Of a stretch of DNA of 64,000 nucleotides, positions 1 to 13,238 are shown piece after piece (position 1 is the stretch's first letter; each line of letters opens with the position of its first letter). The translations under genes and the position numbers were made by a program. Source of the DNA: Atrichornis clamosus (taxonomy: Eukaryota > Chordata > Aves > Passeriformes > Menuridae); NCBI GenBank assembly GCA_013400975.1, contig WBMZ01005366.1, positions 103,639-167,638 on the forward strand. The letters run 5' to 3'. The notes under the pieces were generated by a model. That model ran no database searches and had not been told where the DNA came from. It saw nothing but the letters and a program-made list of their open reading frames with translations.

Positions 1-1090
1 GTTGGGATGGGACAGTCAACGTAGTTAAAAATGCCAAATTTGTGAATCCTTAAGTTAAAAATATGCCTGCATAGAAAAGATGTATTTATGGACCACACAG
101 TTCAAGGAATCAGGTGAGTAAGGTTCAGGAACCCAAAGCCACAGAATACCTTGTCAGGTGTGTTTTGATATCTCTATAAATGCCTTTGACCTTGATTTTG
201 GGAATGAGGCAATCCTTACCAAGACAATAAAGCACTGGATACCCATTAGACTGTCCTTTGAATGCTCCAATGAGGCTACATTTCCTCTCCAAACAGGTTG
301 AAAGCTTGCAAGTGTGGAAGGTGAGAAAGTTAACAATATTCGTAATCTTACAATCTTTCCTGACATGCTTTATAAATATAGACATTTCATGTTGCACTTT
401 ATACAACTGTAACTTCCAGACACAAACTTTAAAGGTATTATTGTGTAATTCTATTTAATATTCTCAAAAATATTAATGGAGAAATTTTTTTCTCTCTGCA
501 AATGCAAGTAATTTTCATTATTTAGAGTGTGAATGGTGAGGTAAACCAAATACCACCTAAAGCACTTTGTGGTTTTATTCAAATGGGTGTTTGTAAATAC
601 TTCTTGCAAAGGGTTTCTTTGCCCTGTATTTGCTCAGCATTAGTCCTTAAAAAAAAAATCTTGTGTGGTCAATGAAGATATTCAGTAGAAAATTGATCTG
701 CTGAAATACTTCTCTCAGAATGAAATTTGCTTATATGATATGCTTCTTTAAACTTTTTTGTTCTTAAAATCGTGCAAACCCCACATGTAATCTATTCATA
801 CAACTCTCTACTATATTCCATGCTCTGATTTCATCTGCCTAGTTCCTTTTTTCTGTCAATTTTTGCATTCATGTTTTTTAACATGTTTCTGGTTGAACTT
901 AGGATATCAGCTAATTCATGTGCTTTTGCTGCGCCTTAGCTCAGCTGTCTACGTAACAAGTATTGAAAAACGTATTTTCTCAGTATTTTCCAGTGCAGAT
1001 TCTTTTCCAATGTTGACAGTATGCTAAAGGATGTGTGTAAGCAACAGCTCTGCTGGGACATTTAATGTCCTGTCTGGCTACAGCTCTGTG

Positions 1091-1116
1091 ACACACACAC
1101 ACACACACACACACAC
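1091..1116. repeat. (AC)13 dinucleotide microsatellite
   Basis: Thirteen uninterrupted AC units read directly from the sequence. This is a typical length-variable simple repeat in non-coding DNA. Confidence 0.95.
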
Positions 1117-4100
1117 CGCCAGCAATCACTCACAGAAGTTTTAGTCTTCTTCAGCAGTTGTCCTTTGATGCGTCTGGAATGCAAAGGATTCATTTCTAGT
1201 CCACACAAGATATATTGCAGAGTATATAGATGTACGGAAATCGGAGCTTAGCTGTTTTTTGGGGCTGCCAAAGTTTCACTGTAAACACAACTTCAAACAG
1301 AGCTGCTTTCTCTAGACTTAGGTTTATCCTGCAATTCGCAGCTTGTTTTCATTGTGAGTGTGCTTGTGGGAAAAGTCTGTTATACTGTAGATAATTTGCA
1401 CCGCTGCCCAGAAATCACTGCAGTACAGCTTGGTACAAGTAGGCTGTTTGGGCAACACAGGCTGTTCTCTCTGGATTTTATTTGAGTATGTTGGCACTGG
1501 AATCGAGCCTGGAAGGTAAACTTGATGGTTGGTGTTATAAAGGCCTGTTCCTGCTTCTGCTGAGGTTGCAGCTGAGTAACTGGAGTAGTCTATAAACTAT
1601 TGAAACTTTTAACAGTTACAGCTCCTCGTTCCCTGTATTTGCTACACTAAGAGTTCTTCCCAATGTTGGAACTTCAGCTTTCTTCAAGAGGCTGGGCTGC
1701 CATCTTGTTGGCTTGAAGCAACTTGTATTTGTGGCAGTCCTGCCTCTTGTCACTCAGCATCATGAATCACTGCTCAGAACACTCTTCTGTCACCTGAATA
1801 TCTCTCTTGTTTGGCATGCTGCCCTTTTCATTGAGACTCAGATTAAAACAGTCCTTTCAACAGCTTGTATTCTTTGCACAAAGTGTAGACACAGATGGCA
1901 GGTTTCCATCTTGACTGAAGAGAGTTTTGAATTGACATGCCAAATCCACCTGAATTCCAAGGAGCTCAGAATCTTCTTCTGATTCATTAACGACCATCAT
2001 TAATCTTGATAGAACCTCTAATGGACAGAGTAATACTTACATTTTGTCCAATCCTATTACTCAGATAGCTGCCTACAGTACTGTGTTATCCTAGAATTAA
2101 CAGATAAATCTTCTCCATGCGCTAATGCCTAAGTAGCTGGAGTTTTAACAGAACAGTTAATGTGACAAGTCTTATGATGTTAATTGGGGCAGAAAATGAA
2201 ATATTTCTACTTGGTAGAAAAGAACAAATGTCCCAACTTAAGATGCAGACAAATTTCTGATTTGCCAGCAACTTAAAAAGAAACACATATGGTCATCTTT
2301 ACTGGTGTGTGTGTCTAGGCTTGCACTGTGCAACTTGTCAAAACTGTTTTTCTCAGCATAGTATCTAAAGGGGGGAAATAATTATGAAGAAAGATTTTGC
2401 CTCACACAGTATTAATTTATCTGAGCAGCTTACACATACATTGGATGATCTGTAGTTCTTCTAAAAAGAATCTGTGGCTCTAAAAATGATCCTTCTTGCT
2501 CAGCCATGGATTTGAATTCCTTGCCCAAATATGCATGTGAATGTCAGTACATGCAGTGCACTCATGTAGCATGTAATTTTCATGTTGATGAGCACTGATG
2601 GCTCCACAGTAAAAATCCATATATAACATTTTTTTAATAGATATGTTTCTTTCAAATGAAACAAAAAAGCATTTTGCTTTTAAGCTAAGTAATCTTCAGA
2701 ACTGGAGGTGCTGATAGAGTAATTGTGTTTATTCTTCCAGTTTCACCATTTCTGTCTTATAAACATTGTTTTGCATTATTGGACTCCACGTTTCCCCTTC
2801 TCATCTGATGTTTTACAAATATTTTTCTAATTGCTTGAGACAGTGTGGTCCAATAAAATTACATCGACTTTCTGCTGAACTTGTTTGTCTGATCAGCTGC
2901 CAAAAGTTGTAGGCAGCTAGGCAGAACACTTGGTCTCACTTTCTTCCACTCCCCCTCCTCTAAGGCAATGCTTTCAGTCAGCCCTCTACCCTTAAAAGAA
3001 TATGCGTGTGAAGACTTAGGGTTGTCAACTGTGCATTTTACACTTCTGAGCCATTCAAACACTTCAGCAAGGCACTACATCCTAGCAGAATTCTAGGGCT
3101 GAAGGAGAATCTGTTTCTGTCTGTAGATTGTTAAGTGATTAAGTTAAGAGAGGTAAATCATACATTATATTTTAAAGCAGAAGTACTTCTTTTGGCTCTG
3201 GGCCCATCCATGCTTCAGCATAACAGCTATCTCAGTCTTTTTTCAGACTTCCTCATCTGATAAAGGACAAATTACAGCTAGAAGTGTCCAGGAAGTGAGG
3301 CACTGTATTGCCTTATCACCCTGAGAGCCTACATAAAGAAGGTACAAGGGGATATAACAGCTGACATACAGAACTGTAAAGTATTATATATTTTTACAGT
3401 GACAGGGATGCTCAGAGGAGAAGTGCAATCCTGTGATTCTGAGTGTCTGAAAGAGCTAACAGAACAATGAGCTATTATTCTTGAGTCTTGATAACTGAGT
3501 GCCTTACAATGAGGGATGAATTGTAACTAGCTGTGAACTGAAAATAGACCCTTCCCTTTCATTGTCATGAGCATGTTGCTATTTATGATTGGTTTGGCAG
3601 ACACTTTCTTAATGATATCACATCTCTTCTGGTTTATTGCTCTCGTATAATGAAATGAGTCTGTAATTTCTTTCATAGATTTGTTTTCTTTTAAAAGGAC
3701 CACGTGTACATCACACACCTCATTTCAGGTGCATTTTTGAGTGCTTGCTTACTACGCACATTTTGTGTGATAGAACGTGGTCAGGTCCAAGATCCCCTAA
3801 AATAAGTGGTGGCTTGATATTGAGAATCATTTTTTAAAATACCTTGAGAAAGAAAAACAAAGCAAATAGTGCTGGTTTGCCACAGTAGAACAGATATGGT
3901 ATGTGATCAGTTAGCTGCAGCCCACAGATAAACACAGACAGACAAGCTAGCAAGCATAAACAGAAACCACATTATTGTCCCACTTAAGACTTCTGGCCTC
4001 GTGTTTGTTAAGTGATCTCTAGAGCCTGAAAAGCAAAACAAAAATTTTCAAGTACCGATAGCTGAATTTGACATTATTTGATGTTAGGCGTCTACAGTTC

Positions 4101-6090
4101 TTTTAATCTTCAGCATCGGTCATTTTTTCAGTTGTCTTTCTCTCCAGTTAGTTAATAAATACATGGGCTGTGTAATGGATGGTATTTATCAGTGCAACCT
4201 CATTTAATTTTTTAAGAGCTGAAAAAGCATAAACATAATATCTCTGGCTTGGTCAAATTACTTGACATCCTTAGTAACGTAAGAATATCTAATAGTAATT
4301 TCAGAGAGAGTTTGTTGAAGCCTCCAGATGTCAGGGGCTATGGAAGTGTAAAGTATTATTACAGATGTTTCTCATAATAATAATACATCTGATAGCAGGG
4401 CAGAAAAAGGAATTAAGGGCCAAGTACTTCAGTCATTAACTGAGCTGAACTCCCACTAAGGTCTATGTGAGTTTTGTTCAAATAAGGATTACAGAATTCA
4501 AATGTAAGTAATTATTTCCAGCATGGAATGATTTATACTGCTTTTCCAGCCTTGTCTTTCTAGAATCTTGAAAACAGAGTCAGAGTATATTGACTCACTG
4601 TACACAGAAGGAAAGCTTGCCAGCGCAGGGCTTGGTAGCACAAGGAAAGTTTGACTCAGCCACAGATACACAAAATCAAGCAGGGTGACTTACGTCTGCA
4701 GAGCAACCAGAAGTGTGCCTGCGGCAGCAAGAGTCATACCCACAGCCCCGCGGGGTTACAGAGGAATCCTGTCTTGGAATCCTGGCTGCTGCATTCACAG
4801 TGCTTGTGACAAGGTGGGGGCTACAGCTCACAAGTGCCTGGAGGCACCACTGTCACACCGCCGGCTGCAGCACAGGCTCAGCTGCTGTGAAAGACACACC
4901 GCAGAACCAATGGGTAAGGACGCTGCCGTCCCAGTTGATGGAGGGGTTTGCACTGAGAGCTTCCTTTTTAGGCTGCGAGCTCTAGGTTGTTTGTTTGGGT
5001 TTTTCAAAAGCTGTTTGTGAAATAAGTAGCTTTAAATAGCCTGTGTCCTTGTGGGAAAACACCAGCAGTAACTGCTTTGCTGCAAAGTGCAGGTACTGTA
5101 ACAGTGCTAAACACACGAAGTTGCAGTTTGGTCCTGCAGTATGGACAGCACTGACCTTGCTCAAATGATGCTCCTGAAATTTTGAAAAATGCAGGTGTTT
5201 AGAATGAGTCTGAAACTCTGTTAAAGTACATTTAGGTACATATTCATTGTCGAACTTGTAGGTGTGCCATCTTTGTTGAGCAATTAAATCCTGCAAAATA
5301 CTGTCTTTTTCTCTGCTACACAAGTTGCTGTGTATGTGGTGCACACAGTCTTCTGAAATGCTGGTGCACGAGATGATAGGTGGAACATTATTTTTGGCAA
5401 CCCTGAACTTTTTGAAAGCCTCCATATTGCTCCACATCTGTGTCTGGAACACAAAATTGTAGTTGTTTAGAGCTGGTATATCTGTTTATACACATGGAGA
5501 ACAAAAAAAGGACTGGCATAAACAAAATGTCATACACATTCAAATTTTGATTACAATAAAATAATCATTCTGACATCATCACAAAAACTAAGTGCCAAAA
5601 ATAGTAATCTGCCAGCTCATGAAGGGCAAGCCTCAAATTTCTGTGGTTTGGTTCATTTAAGCACTAAGAAATTTAAGCATGTTCATAAAACTTCTCAGAT
5701 TCGTGCTCTGTTTCTACTTCTTTGCCAAGTGTCAGAGGCTAAAATCATCATGTTCCTTTCTGTCTTCCAGTGGCTCCAGTTCAGGTGTCCTGTGCAGGAT
5801 TCACCTTGGTTAACTGGACATCAGCAGTACAGGACCACTATATGAACTAGTCACTAAACTTCCTAAAATCAGTGGAAAAAAATTAGGCATTTCTGAAGTG
5901 TGATTCATCAAGCCTGTGTAACCTTGGAATGCGATGTCTCATGCCTTAATAGTACTGACTTTTCTCCACAGGCTTAGAAGAGATTCTTGAACTGTCTCAG
6001 ATGCGACAGTTTCTCATTCATCTACTGTCTTGTCTTTCTCACGTTCAGCAGCCCAACAGTTGAGTTTCTCTCAATTTTGCCTTGAAAATA

Positions 6091-6191
6091 TTAACATTAT
6101 TGTGGTGATGATCAACAGCAGCAAGCAATTAAAAATTTAACATTATTGTGGTGATGATCAACAGCAGCAAGCAATTAAAAATTTAACATTA
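6091..6191. repeat. 46-bp tandem duplication, about 2.2 copies
   Basis: Two identical 46-base units lie at 6091-6136 and 6137-6182, followed by the first nine bases of a third copy. The unit begins ttaacattattgtggtg and ends caattaaaaat. Perfect identity between copies suggests a recent slippage or duplication event. Confidence 0.95.
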
Positions 6192-7117
6192 CCACTGAAA
6201 CAATTTTTTTCGTAATGTTCTAATTAATATTTAATGAGATTTTGAATTTTTATTCTTTTCCATTTGAACTACTCGAAGCCCTATGTCATTCAATGTAAGA
6301 AAATTAATTGCCTGACATTGTTGTATTGCTGGTTTTGGCAGATGTATAAATAAATGCATAGTTTTGTATATTCAGATATTTATTTTATCAGAAATTGATG
6401 CCTTGTATGATTTACTAATTAGATAGATGAAGATTTTTGCCTGATCAACTAGAAGGCACTTTTGATCTAATAGAAGAATTTGCACTAATACTTCAAAAGC
6501 AAGCCAGCAGAGACTGAAAAATTTACTCCAATGGTGATGCAAGTTGTGGGATTTTTAATGAGGAACAGTGATAGCTGTGATGTTTGGTAGCATCTTGTGG
6601 AAAGAAAGTGGTGGTATTTAGGAAAGATTTGGTATGAGAGAGCTACTTTTATGAGGAATTCTGGCATCCCTAAAGAAAACACCAATCATAATCAGGTATA
6701 ATAGAAAACTTACTGGAAATTTTGGTTCCTCAACTTCCAGTGGCTGAGGAATCACAATTCATCAGAGAAATATATGGAGTCAAGAATAAAGAGTTCTAAT
6801 CCAGGTCTTGGGTGACCTTACATATTTGCAGCATATTTCCATTTTACTCATTTCCAGATTTTTTTCATGTTTCAAATACTCATAGTGAAAGGCAACTTGT
6901 GTCTTATAAAAATGTATAATCATAAAATGCCAAGTGCCAGGCAAATGAAATTTTCTTGAATGAAGATGGTGGACCATGTATAAAAATCTAGATAACAAAG
7001 TAATTTAAAATCATTAAAATAAATAAATAATCTTTTATCAAAACTTTAAAAACGGATTTTGTTAAAAAAAGCACAATATATTAATTTCATCCAGGTTTCT
7101 GTATGTAGTATCTGTAA

Positions 7118-7140
7118 AGTACCTAGTTAAACTAGGTACT
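7118..7140. repeat. Perfect 11-bp inverted repeat with a one-base centre
   Basis: Arm agtacctagtt (7118-7128) is followed by a single a and then its exact reverse complement aactaggtact (7130-7140). It is a cruciform-capable palindrome with no recognised function. Confidence 0.9.
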
Positions 7141-8851
7141 AAGGTTTCTTCAGTTAGAGAAATGGCCTCAGAATTCTTACTAATATTTAAGAATAACTTT
7201 ATTTTTCAAGAATGATTATTTTCTAGTGTAAGAATTGAGTTTTCAGTGTAATACAAAATGTTTCCTTAAGCTTTTTGAAGGCTATGTTTCAGGTTTTGAT
7301 ATTTTACCAATAGATATATAATTTCAGAAGAAGAGCTCACTCAGAAAATCTGAAGTCTTCTGTGAGACTTTCCCCCCCCCTAAAATAGTCCTGGTTTTAA
7401 CCCAAATAATTATTTTGCCCATTTGTAAATGTCTGTTGACACTGTCTCTTCCTTTTTGACTTCCAAATACAGAACTTTCGGTAACTGTGTCATTTCAGAT
7501 TGCCCGTATTCTCAGAGGATTGGAAATCCTCCATACTCTTGGAGAGTTTTCTGCGTATCAGAAGACTTTCTCAGACCAGATTTCACTGAGTCTTTGGGAA
7601 TGCCTGTGTTTTTTAAACTAATCAAATGAAATCCTTTTTCTTCTTTTGCTCCCTGACAAAGGAAGGGACCACTGCTCAGTAAGTTGCGACTGTTTTTTAT
7701 GTTTGATGCAATGAAATTAAGGTTAGGTTCCAAACAAAGCTGTTTTACTCAACAGAAATAAAACTGTGATCACGGTGTACAGAGAAGTCTATATTTGTAA
7801 CTTAATTAGCAATCCGATTAAAGCTTTCAGTCTTCTTCAGTTGGCACTTAAAAGACTGTGTATCGCTGAAATTAAATTAAAAAAAGATAGTATTTTTTTG
7901 TGGTTTGCTGTACCTCTATGCCTCACAGGACTGAGGATTTCATTGCATTTCCTAATGCTATAGATACTGGAAAACCAGGGGTTTTTATATCTGTTTATAA
8001 ACAGTGCTCCAGTGAGTCTCCTTCTCCAAAACATGCAAGGCCGGGTGGGAACTTGGTGGTCCATGGCAGCCTTTTCTAACTCTTGCGGGCTGCAATGGCA
8101 TTACCTCAGCTGTCACTGTGCTCTTCCACAGGCAGTCACACAGCTCTGTCAGTCTGAGCACTGTAAGCAGTATTTGTGCTTTCTATTGGTCCTCCAGGGT
8201 TTTAATGCTGTAATAAAAATAAAGAAAATCCTTCCTCTTCTTTCGTGGGGAATAAGATGATGAAATTGTAAAAATCCTACTGTAAATGCATAAGTATCCT
8301 CAGTGTGGAGATAAAAAAAGGGAAAAAAGTAGTAGTTTCATTCATCTTATATTAAAATGTTAAAGTGTGTTAAAATACTGCTTTTTCCCTGACTGGCTCC
8401 TTGAGTGTAGTTGCCCCATGTAATTAGTGTCCTGAAAAATTACATGAGTGGTCAGGGGGAGCATCTTTGATAGATTTGCTCCTGTTTATGAATTATGGTA
8501 ACCATAATATATTTCTCATAAATCAGACTTGGTAATTTCCTGCTTCTCCTTTTATTATTATTTTCTCTGAGATGTAAAGAAATTGAAAATTACTTTTCAT
8601 ATATTCCAGTGCTCAAGCAAAACATTTCACAACAAATCACAGGTTTAGAATGACTGTATCTTTGTAATTTTGTCTCCCAAAATAAACTTTTGACGACTTT
8701 ACATTTTTCTGCTCTTAAGAAAGTACTCTGTCCTATGGAGAATCAGCAAAATGTGAATCTCACTGTAAGATTCATGTTTTATGGTTTCATTTTACTTTTG
8801 GGCAAGAGATTGAAATCCTCCTTGAGAACAAACTTTTTAAACTGTCCTCTT

Positions 8852-9346
8852 CATAGAATCATTTATGTTGGAAGAGACCTCCAAGGTCATCAAGTCCAAG
8901 CTTTGACTGAACACCACCTTGTCACCTAAACCGCAGCACTAAGTGCCACATCCAGTCATTTCTTGAGCACCTCCAAGGATGGTGACTCCACCACCTCCTT
9001 GGACAGTCTGTTCCAATGCTTGACAACCCTTTCAGCGAAAAAATTCTTACCGATGTCCAACCTGAACCTCCCTTGGTTCAGCTTGAGGCCATTTCTTCTT
9101 GTCCTGTCACTTGTTACCTGGAAGAAGAGACTGACCCTCACCTTGCCAAAACCTCCTTTCAGGCAGTTGTAGAGAGCAATAAGGGCTCCCCTGAGCCTCC
9201 TTTTCTCCAGGCTAAACACTCCCATCTCCCTCAGCTGCTCCTCTAGACCCTTCACCACCTCTGCTGCCCTTCTCTGGACTTGCNCACCTCTGCTGCTCTG
9301 GACTTGCTCCAGCACATCGATGTCTTTCTTGAAGTGAGTGGCACAG
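8852..9346 (-). mobile_element. CR1 LINE 3' fragment, minus strand
   Basis: Read on the minus strand, this holds the C-terminal end of CR1 ORF2 followed by the 3' UTR and the tail (atttatgattctatga on the minus strand, at 8852-8868). The minus frame at 9315-8956 contains the CR1 ORF2 end signature [16 protein letters not shown], then a [17 protein letters not shown] block and [21 protein letters not shown]. The element is 5'-truncated, as is usual for CR1. A single N at 9284 sits inside it, with a short duplication across the N that looks like an assembly join. Confidence 0.93.
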
Positions 9347-12300
9347 AATTTTTCTATTCCCTTATTCAGGCTTTCAGGGAAATTTTAGAAAACGTGTGTA
9401 AAGGAGATAAGACTACAAGTTATTTTTAATTCCTATTCATTGAAGATATAACTTGAACATTATTCTAATTGCACATAGGCACTAAATTGGAGGAATCCAA
9501 GTCAGACCTTAAATTCATGCCTAAGGCAGAGCTGTAGAATGAACTACACAGTATTTGTCACATCTAGGAGCAGAATTTGGTAGTAAAAAAGAACTACTGG
9601 ATTTCCTTATAGAATGCTGTTGCTGACATTTGTGACAAATGTCGTTTTACGTATACAGAAATACATGCCCACACACATATATTTCCTTGACCATGGGGAA
9701 TTTATCAAGATCCCATTTCCATGCTTTCACTAGATCTTTTAAAACTAGACAAGGAGATGTACAGCAACATGCCAAGGCATAGCCCTGTTTGTCAAGATGT
9801 GTAATATGTTAGTAATGTAATACAGCAAATCTCTGCCACATGAACCAAAAATTCAGAACAAAAACCATCAGGCCCACAGGAGAGGTTTGTTTTATCTGAA
9901 CTTGGAAGAAATGAACCTATGGAAACAAATCAATTTACTTTCAATCCAAATGATCAGCTGAAGGGATTCTTCAGCAAAAGACCAGAAACAGATGTTGATG
10001 CCTTTTCTCAACAATTGCAAGCCAGTCAGTTCAGTTTCCAGTTTTCTCCCTTTATGATAAAACCAGAGGTTCTCATCCAGATTAGGCAAAGGAAAGCCTT
10101 GAAGTAATTTGACACCCTTTTGGCTTTGGATTTTGTCCGTCCTGAAGCTACTGAAGGAGTTACCATCTTTATGTGGCATGAATTTACAGTATTTCCAGTA
10201 AATACTCTCCCTAGGAAATATTTTCTTCCTCTACAAAGAGAACTTTTCTCCATAGAGATCTGAGAATTACATTCCATGGAGGGTAACAGCCTCTGGAACA
10301 AATGTGTCTTATGGAGGAGTTTCATCTCTATGGCATGTAATATATTACTTATTTTTACAGTGGAAGACTTTGAATTCTAGACTTCAAACCTCTCAGTGTG
10401 TATTACTATGTTAATGCATTGGCTTTTCACCTTTTAAAAATTTGGTTAAAACTTATTTCACTGAAAAGTGAAAATGAGTTTAGCAGGCTGGACTGACTCT
10501 GTTTTCTCTATTATGCTGTGTAGCACAATGAGCACAACTGGCAAGACACCAGGGAAGAAAAAATTCAGAGACTAGACCAACCTCTTCCTTTCTAAAGAAG
10601 TGCCAAAAAAAGCAAGCAACAAAGGGCAAGGAAGGGGTACTTGATGCAATTTCAACTGTATGAAGAGCTGAAGTTTTACTAGTGTCCATTCATTGTCTTG
10701 ATCCCCAGTTCTTCAAGTCTGTAATCCTTGTTATGGAATACAGATTCAAAATAACAAGATGGTCATAGCTCTTCAAAAATACTTCAGAACTCTGGTTCTA
10801 GGTGTTTTGCATAGGAAGAGACTTTCTATTTTAAAAATCTGTAGGGTTAAAAGACATTCCTTAAATCTTTCACTTGTTTTAATAACTAAGCTTTGGTTTA
10901 ATGTGCTTCCAGTGAGTATTTTTAAAGCATTGTCCAAAATAAATTTTAAGAAAGAAACTTTCATCCCTAAGAGATACTAGGAACTCATTACATTCATAGG
11001 AAATACTGGCATTTTCTTCAATGATCTGATTCACATGCACTTCTTGTGATTCTAGTCCTACAGAGAATGGCAGTGGAACAACACAAAAATGTTCGTGTTA
11101 TAATAGTCAGGTTTGCATATTGGGAGAGAAAGAGATGCAGATTTTTAATACTGCATGAAAAGCTACCAAATTCTAGAATTTGTGGTATAAAATGTATGTA
11201 CCATGAAATACATAGAGAGACTACATTTTCATGTGTAGATAACTAAATACTCTGAAAAGGCAGGAAAGTATTATTGTAAACTCCTCCTCTGAGGTGTAAA
11301 GTGGGGTGATTTTCTAAGATCATAGAATACCATTGGGACATTCAGCAACAGAATCACCGCAGGTCCAGTCTGGTACTCAGTGAACTTTTTCACTTCTTAA
11401 GAGCAATTTGTTGTAGTGAACAGACTGTATTACATTAGCAGGATGCTACACTGATCTTTATTTTATCAAAAGATGTGCAGAAGCTACTGTAGTCTAGAAA
11501 GAAATATTTTTACTTGCTCTACTTTTGAGTCTGTGGGTGGGCCACTGAGGATCCACAATTATTTTCAGGTTTTGGGCACATTTCTACAGGAGACATATCT
11601 GTTTTTCTGTCTTTGTTTTGGTGAAAGAACAGTACAGTATCTGTGGCAACTTGTAACCTCTAGAATAGTCTTGCGTTGGCAAATGCTGAGAAATGTTTTA
11701 TGCAAGGTTTTTCAGGGATAAAAAAATTTTGGCTGAGTGATTTTTTTTTTTAAGGCTTCAAACAACTTATTAATATCGGCATCCTTCCATTTTCCGTTAC
11801 CGCTTTTTACTAGAAATATGCTTATTATTTTGATAGATTGGGAAATAAAATAATAGTCTTTCAACACCTTTGGTTTTATCTTCCTCTGCAGTCAGTGTTT
11901 TAAGTTCAATGGCTTTATTGTCACTCTTTAAGTCCTAATTGCTGCAGATTTTGTCTGAAACAAATGCCTTGTCTAATACATCATTGTATTCTGAGGAGTC
12001 CTGTCATGCTATTTGCACAGCAACCCAAATATATATTTGGGTTTAGGAGATTATCATGTAAATGAAGGAGGAAGGCAACAATCAAAATCTAGAAGCATCA
12101 GTTTCCTATTGAAATGAACAGAAATCCCCTAAGGCTTTAATTCTTGGAGAAATGCTCTGGAGAAGGCAAAGCAAACTAAACATCTCTCTGTACAGTTGGA
12201 TTCCTCAGGAGGAAGTGGTAAATGGTAGACAGACAGCCTGTAGCTGCATCCCCTGAGCCCAAGAGGTGCACGGAGAGCTCTGGCAGAACTGTTTTGTCTG

Positions 12301-13065
12301 GTGGGCTAAAATCCAGCCTAGGAGGGAATGAAGAAACTCAACACTAAGAGGAAATTAAGGAAAAGCTGTTATTTCCCGGAACTCATCTGCAATAGGTCTT
12401 CATCAGGTCCCACCTAGGGATACTCCCAGAGGTGTTTTGCCAGATGGCACAGGGAATGCTGTGACTCATGTTTTTATTCTCTCTGTTCCAGTATTCTCCC
12501 CCTGATACTCCTGGATTGTTTCTCCTTTGCTATTCTCTGTACTAATCACTGAGTCTTCTGAGAAAGCTGGAAGAAGGGCTGGAATGTTGTATTTAGTGGG
12601 GAGCCTGTCTTGTGAAATGTCCTCAGCAGGGAGCTGGGGTGCTTATTTAGGAAGAGTTAGAGATGTGAAGGGGTGGAGGAGAGCAGCAGCACAAGACTGG
12701 GAAAAACAGCACTTCCTCTCTGCCTCTACCACCAAGCAAATCTCTTCCTGAGCTAAGAGAAAATAAAAAATAATGTAAAAATAAAGGTACATATCATAGG
12801 AGCCAACTAGAATATTTCTCTGATGCTGTGTTGCTCTACCTGTATGCTTTTCACGTGGATCTTGCTCAGCACATGGGATTGGTATAGTTTGCAATTTTGG
12901 GCCTTAGAAAAATGTTTCTTGAATAGGCAATAATTGTTGAATCCTTTCCATTCTGGATGTTGATATAATGCAGTATTCACTTCAGAACTGATATTGGTCG
13001 TCTTCAGAACGGCCAATGTCATGCTTATTTTCTGTTCCAGTATAACTTATGGATCAGGATGGTCC
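9347..13065. other. Non-coding stretch, no gene recognised
   Basis: Nothing here reads as an exon or RNA gene. A weak CR1-tip-like string (atcatagaatac) occurs at about 11,319 but does not extend. A perfect 22-bp palindrome lies at 12,022-12,043. Confidence 0.6.
12022..12043. repeat. Perfect 22-bp palindrome
   Basis: The half-site aacccaaatat (12022-12032) is followed directly by its exact reverse complement atatttgggtt (12033-12043), with no spacer. It could extrude as a cruciform or bind a dimeric factor; no specific factor is assigned. Confidence 0.9.
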
Positions 13066-13238
13066 TTTCAGAGAAGTTGTGGATACCCATCACTGGAAGT
13101 GCTCAAGGCCAGCTTGAATGGAGCTCTGAGCAACCTGATCTAGTGGAAGGTGTCCCTGCCCATGGCAAGGAAGTTGGAACTAGATGATCTTCAAGGTCCC
13201 TTCCAACTCAAGCCATTCTATGATTCTGTGATTCTATT
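13066..13238 (+). mobile_element. CR1 LINE 3' terminal fragment, plus strand
   Basis: This short fragment is in the CR1 3' UTR: gagaagttgtggat, then a cctgatctagtggaaggtg block, then aaggtcccttccaactca and the terminal repeats attctatg/attctgtg/attctatt. It carries no ORF2. The 3'-end tail and 5' truncation are diagnostic of the avian CR1 family. Confidence 0.93.

Larger units (their letters stand above)
1..8851. other. Non-coding AT-rich stretch, no gene recognised
   Basis: No exon chain, RNA gene or clear transposon is recognisable here. Open frames are short and lack a convincing acceptor, donor or known motif. The notable contents are a (CA)13 microsatellite at 1091-1116, a 46-bp tandem duplication at 6091-6191, a near-perfect 23-bp palindrome at 7118-7140 and a run of ten C at about 7371. 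A GC-richer patch at about 4690-4980 ends in a possible donor (gtaagga at 4913) but has no partner exon that I can find. Confidence 0.6.

Noticed and set aside
4982..5452. 156-codon open frame on the minus strand
   Set aside because: No known motif and no convincing splice or promoter signals. A frame of this length can occur by chance in 64 kb, so it is not called as a gene.
11318..11365. CR1-tip-like string atcatagaatac followed by gaatcaccgcaggtcc
   Set aside because: Too short and diverged to call; the neighbouring sequence does not continue in CR1 order.
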